Shown here: positions 61,201-64,000 of the stretch, piece after piece
Position numbering within the stretch: the first letter of the stretch is position 1
How the letters are laid out: every line of letters begins with the position of its first letter
Assembly (NCBI GenBank): GCA_008360975.2
Contig: CM039184.1
Coordinates: forward strand, 30,863,797-30,927,796
Length of the DNA stretch: 64,000 nt
DNA from: Lichenostomus cassidix
Lineage: Eukaryota; Chordata; Aves; Passeriformes; Meliphagidae
Reading direction: 5' to 3'
Position numbers and translations under genes: made by a program
The notes under the pieces: generated by a model
Database searches by the model: none
Seen by the model: the letters and a program-made list of their open reading frames with translations, nothing else
What the model was told of the DNA's origin: nothing

Positions 61201-62212
61201 AATGATTTCTGAGGCTATATGAGAAGGTCAAGCCCTTTTTGACCTTAGGGTTGTCAGTCGCATCAGGAGATCAGGAGAAATTCTAGGACACAGCTGTGGA
61301 GGTATGTGAATGCATTATTTTTTAAAAAATTGGATGATGACAAGGGAGTCATATATTTTGTTGGAATCAGAATCAAGAAGCTTACAGATACTATTACATA
61401 AATAAATCCCATTTTATTTTTAAGGAATTATTTAAGGGATTTAAAAAAATAATCTTCTTATCTTTAAACCACTGGAAATGGAACAGTAAGCACGGGACTA
61501 TCTGGAATACTAGGAACTTTGAACATAGATGCTTGGTTCTTTATCTAAAGAGTCCTACGCTGCATATGAATAATATGCTAATGATAAACCAGCCTGCTAC
61601 CTTGTAAATCTGCAATAACACACTTGCTTCACTACATGCAACTCTATAAATAATCAGGTGAATTTTACTTTTCCTTTTACAAGATATCAGTGTCACTAAT
61701 AGCAAGCTGTGCATTCTTGATTAGCGATTATGTTGCTGAGATTAAGTTACTTCTAGTGCTTTAAAAATAACCTTGACTATTCCTCTTGTCTCAGAACTGC
61801 CTGGCACAAATCTTTCACAGGAGAGATGCCTGTGCCACTCAATAGTGTAGTGACATTATTGGATTAAAGACAGTCAGCAAGAAGAGTCCAAAGCACTTCC
61901 CAAGATAAGTTTCTCAGGAAAAGTGCTTTCTACAAGAAAACTTATGCTCCTAAGAGAGTGTAATCCACCAACTACTGAGAATAACAGCAGCCTTACTGTG
62001 ATATTAGATAGAAAACAGGTTAGAAAAGCTCTTTGGTAGAGAAACTTTTTAGGACAGCATGTAGCACAGTAGTTGGATTGAAATAAGGTTATCCAACTTG
62101 AAATTCTCTGAAACTTGCTCAATTTTTTAAGGATATTAATAATGCCACAGAAGAGCAGAGTAGACAATCTCACAGGCTGTTTTTGTCTCTGGGTGCTGTT
62201 TATACAACTTAC
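52242..62212. other. intergenic sequence, no gene recognised
   Basis: AT-rich; short open frames only. There is a brief (CAA)n stretch near 59418. No repeat family, RNA gene or conserved coding block was recognised. Confidence 0.6.
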
Positions 62213-62301
62213 ACTGTGCAATTTCACCATGGTGTACTCCTTCTGACGCAGAGTGGGGACAGCATCATGTTCCATCGACAGTATCAATCTCATTAAATGA
62301 T
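62213..62301 (-). other. possible minus-strand 89-nt exon
   Basis: On the minus strand an acceptor TCTTTTCTCCTTTTAACAG precedes the segment and a donor GTAAGT follows. One frame is open across it and contains MEHDAVPTLRQKEYTMV, a coding-like composition. I do not recognise the protein. It could be an exon of SPMIP2 (C4orf45), which lies convergent to FNIP2 in mammals, of a lncRNA, or a chance pairing of splice-like sites. Confidence 0.25.
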
Positions 62302-63749
62302 CTGTTAAAAGGAGAAAAGATACAGAAAGGGGTTGATGTGGCTGCACTGCATCTACCTGTGTTATTCTGTTAATCTTAACAACAGAAAATTAATCTGGAA
62401 TCAAAGCCAGTGCATTTGACTGCATTTTTTTTCAGGAAGTTGACAGAAATGTTATATTCTTTCTCAGAAATGACTGAAAAGGGTGCGGTAGAGAGCTGTT
62501 AAATCATGACCTTTCTGAAGAAGATGAATAAGGAGCAGTTGCAACATTTCTTAAGACAAAGCCTAGAATTAAATTCCTAGAAACATATTTAAATATCAAA
62601 GGGAATTCTTTTTTTCACACAGTTCATAGCTAAATTGAGTCACTTCTTGCCACAAAGAAGTTGCAAGGCAAAACCTGTGAATGAGATTTAAGTGCAATTC
62701 TGGCAAGGATATTAGGTGATATGAATCTGATTAGATGATTAATCTGACCCCAAACTGCAGGTTTTATGTTCCTGTGACTTGCTCATCAATAGCAGAAACT
62801 ACTCCTGTGTATAGCTTGAGGAGCACATACTCATATGTTCAGTACTACTGGAGCACTTATGCTGTATTATTTATACTATACAATTTATACTACCCAGATA
62901 TTGATTCTCACATTTTGGTACTTAAGAAATAAATAGAATATTGAAGTACAGTTTGTACAATTCTTGTTTAATAATTACAAGATATAAGTACACTGAAACA
63001 TATCAGTCTCTAAATAAAATCAGCATGAGTCTATACACAGATCATCATTATAACCTAAAAGCAGTTTCCAAAACATGTACAAATTCTTTTAATAACTGTA
63101 CGTATTTTTGTTAGCCCATCAATTTTATTCTGGGTTCTGCTCTTTTACACTCGTGCATTTGAAATTCAAATGGAACTCTAGTAGGATAACACCTCGGAAG
63201 CTGCTTTTAACTAGAAACCCTGAGAAATCCTTGCTGGTGCCCAGCAGGAGGTTTTCATTCAGCCCCTGGAGCAGAACCTCATTTTCTCCTTGAACACTGC
63301 CAGGGCTTTTTCTTCAATATGGAGGTGCAGAGCACACTTTTAAGTAATGAATGAGAACTGCTGGGTAAGGCATAAAAGCTTCCACATTGAAAAAGCATCC
63401 AGTTCATGTTACTATCCCTAGGTGTGCATGGCTTTATGTGCCTAGCACACAATAAATAATCCCTTGTCATTGAAAAATACCCAGTTACTTGATACGAAAA
63501 ATGTAAACACCAAAATTATTATATTATTTTTTAGGCATCGAGCTGTCCAGTGAAACAAAGACTATGGTACCATTTATCATACATTTTTTGTCACTGCTTA
63601 ATCTTGATGGTGCTGCCTGTATTTTAATCACCAATCTGTCATGTTTAAGCAGGGCTCACTGGACAAACATTGGCAGTGCAGATACACAGTAATGCCACCC
63701 TTTCACTGCATTTAATAAGTCTGCTGGGGACTGCTCCCTGACAATTAAA
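62302..63749. other. between the two minus-strand candidates
   Basis: AT-rich, nothing recognised. A minus-strand AATAAA (plus-strand TTTATT at 63124-63129) could serve a transcript ending after the frame at 63750. Confidence 0.5.
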
Positions 63750-64000
63750 TTATTTGTCTTCAGGAAACTGGAGTTGTGGAGACCCTGATTTCCTGTGTTT
63801 CAGTTGCTCTTTGCTGCTCCAGGAGGTCTTTGTCCAAAAAGGTGGATCCTGGGCAGCACCTTCTGGCTCTTCAGGGTCATCCACTCCATGAAATTTATCC
63901 AAGTGAGGACCTGCAGGTATTTTTCCAGAGTTACTTTTTCTATGGTTCACTGAGTAATTTTGTTGAGATTTGGTTTTTTTGGTTCTGGCAAAAGATATGG
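63747..64000 (-). other. possible minus-strand terminal coding exon, cut by the window edge
   Basis: A minus-strand frame is open from the window edge to TAA at 63747-63749, about 83 codons. It is hydrophilic and proline/lysine-rich (HLDKFHGVDDPEEPE, PPFWTKTSW). An acceptor-like TATCTTTTGCCAG lies at the edge. I do not recognise it. The place and strand would suit SPMIP2, but no motif of that family could be confirmed. A frame of this length can also occur by chance. Confidence 0.25.

Noticed and set aside
61874..62347. 157-codon minus-strand frame as a single gene
   Set aside because: Only the 89-nt part between good splice signals looks coding-like; the rest reads through intron-like sequence.
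1..64000. CRISPR arrays, rRNA, tRNA genes, bacterial operons
   Set aside because: No regularly spaced repeats, no tRNA cloverleaf noticed, and the whole window has vertebrate gene structure.

Overview
The window reads as nuclear DNA from a bird. It has a conserved vertebrate gene with GT-AG introns, three fragments of the CR1 LINE family typical of avian genomes, and one nearly full-length ERVL-type endogenous retrovirus. I identify the host gene as FNIP2 (folliculin-interacting protein 2), not FNIP1, from long matches to remembered vertebrate FNIP2 protein. Species cannot be fixed from the sequence.

Layout. Positions 635-25481 (+ strand) hold the last eleven coding exons I can place for FNIP2, about 892 codons. 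They end in the conserved C-terminus [10 protein letters not shown] and a TAA at 25479-25481. The N-terminal roughly 220 residues lie upstream of the window. A long 3' UTR probably runs to a poly(A) signal at 29261. The 9.2 kb intron between exons F and G contains a 5947 bp provirus at 10005-15951, in the same orientation as the gene. From there to the window end lies a gene-poor stretch with two CR1 remnants. At its far end are two weak minus-strand exon candidates, where the synteny neighbour SPMIP2 (C4orf45) might be expected.

Provirus. Two 514 bp LTRs are flanked by a 5 bp target duplication (ACACT). A tRNA-Lys(1,2)-type primer site follows the 5' LTR. The gag frame is open, with an unusual hydrophobic N-terminus, and is followed by a broken pol (protease, RT, RNase H, integrase) that ends at the 3' LTR. 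I see no env and no dUTPase. Pol is in the +1 frame relative to gag with a strong splice-acceptor-like sequence at the junction, an arrangement resembling foamy viruses.

Most interesting points. Of nine differences between the LTRs, eight are G in the 5' LTR and A in the 3' LTR, and seven of those are GG-to-AG. This looks like APOBEC-type editing during reverse transcription. The same type of change could explain several pol stops and the YIND form of the RT active site. If so, the insertion is much younger than raw LTR divergence suggests. Also worth a second look are the membrane-segment Gag, the possible spliced pol, the weak FNIP2 donor in the provirus-bearing intron, and regulatory motifs in the FNIP2 3' UTR.
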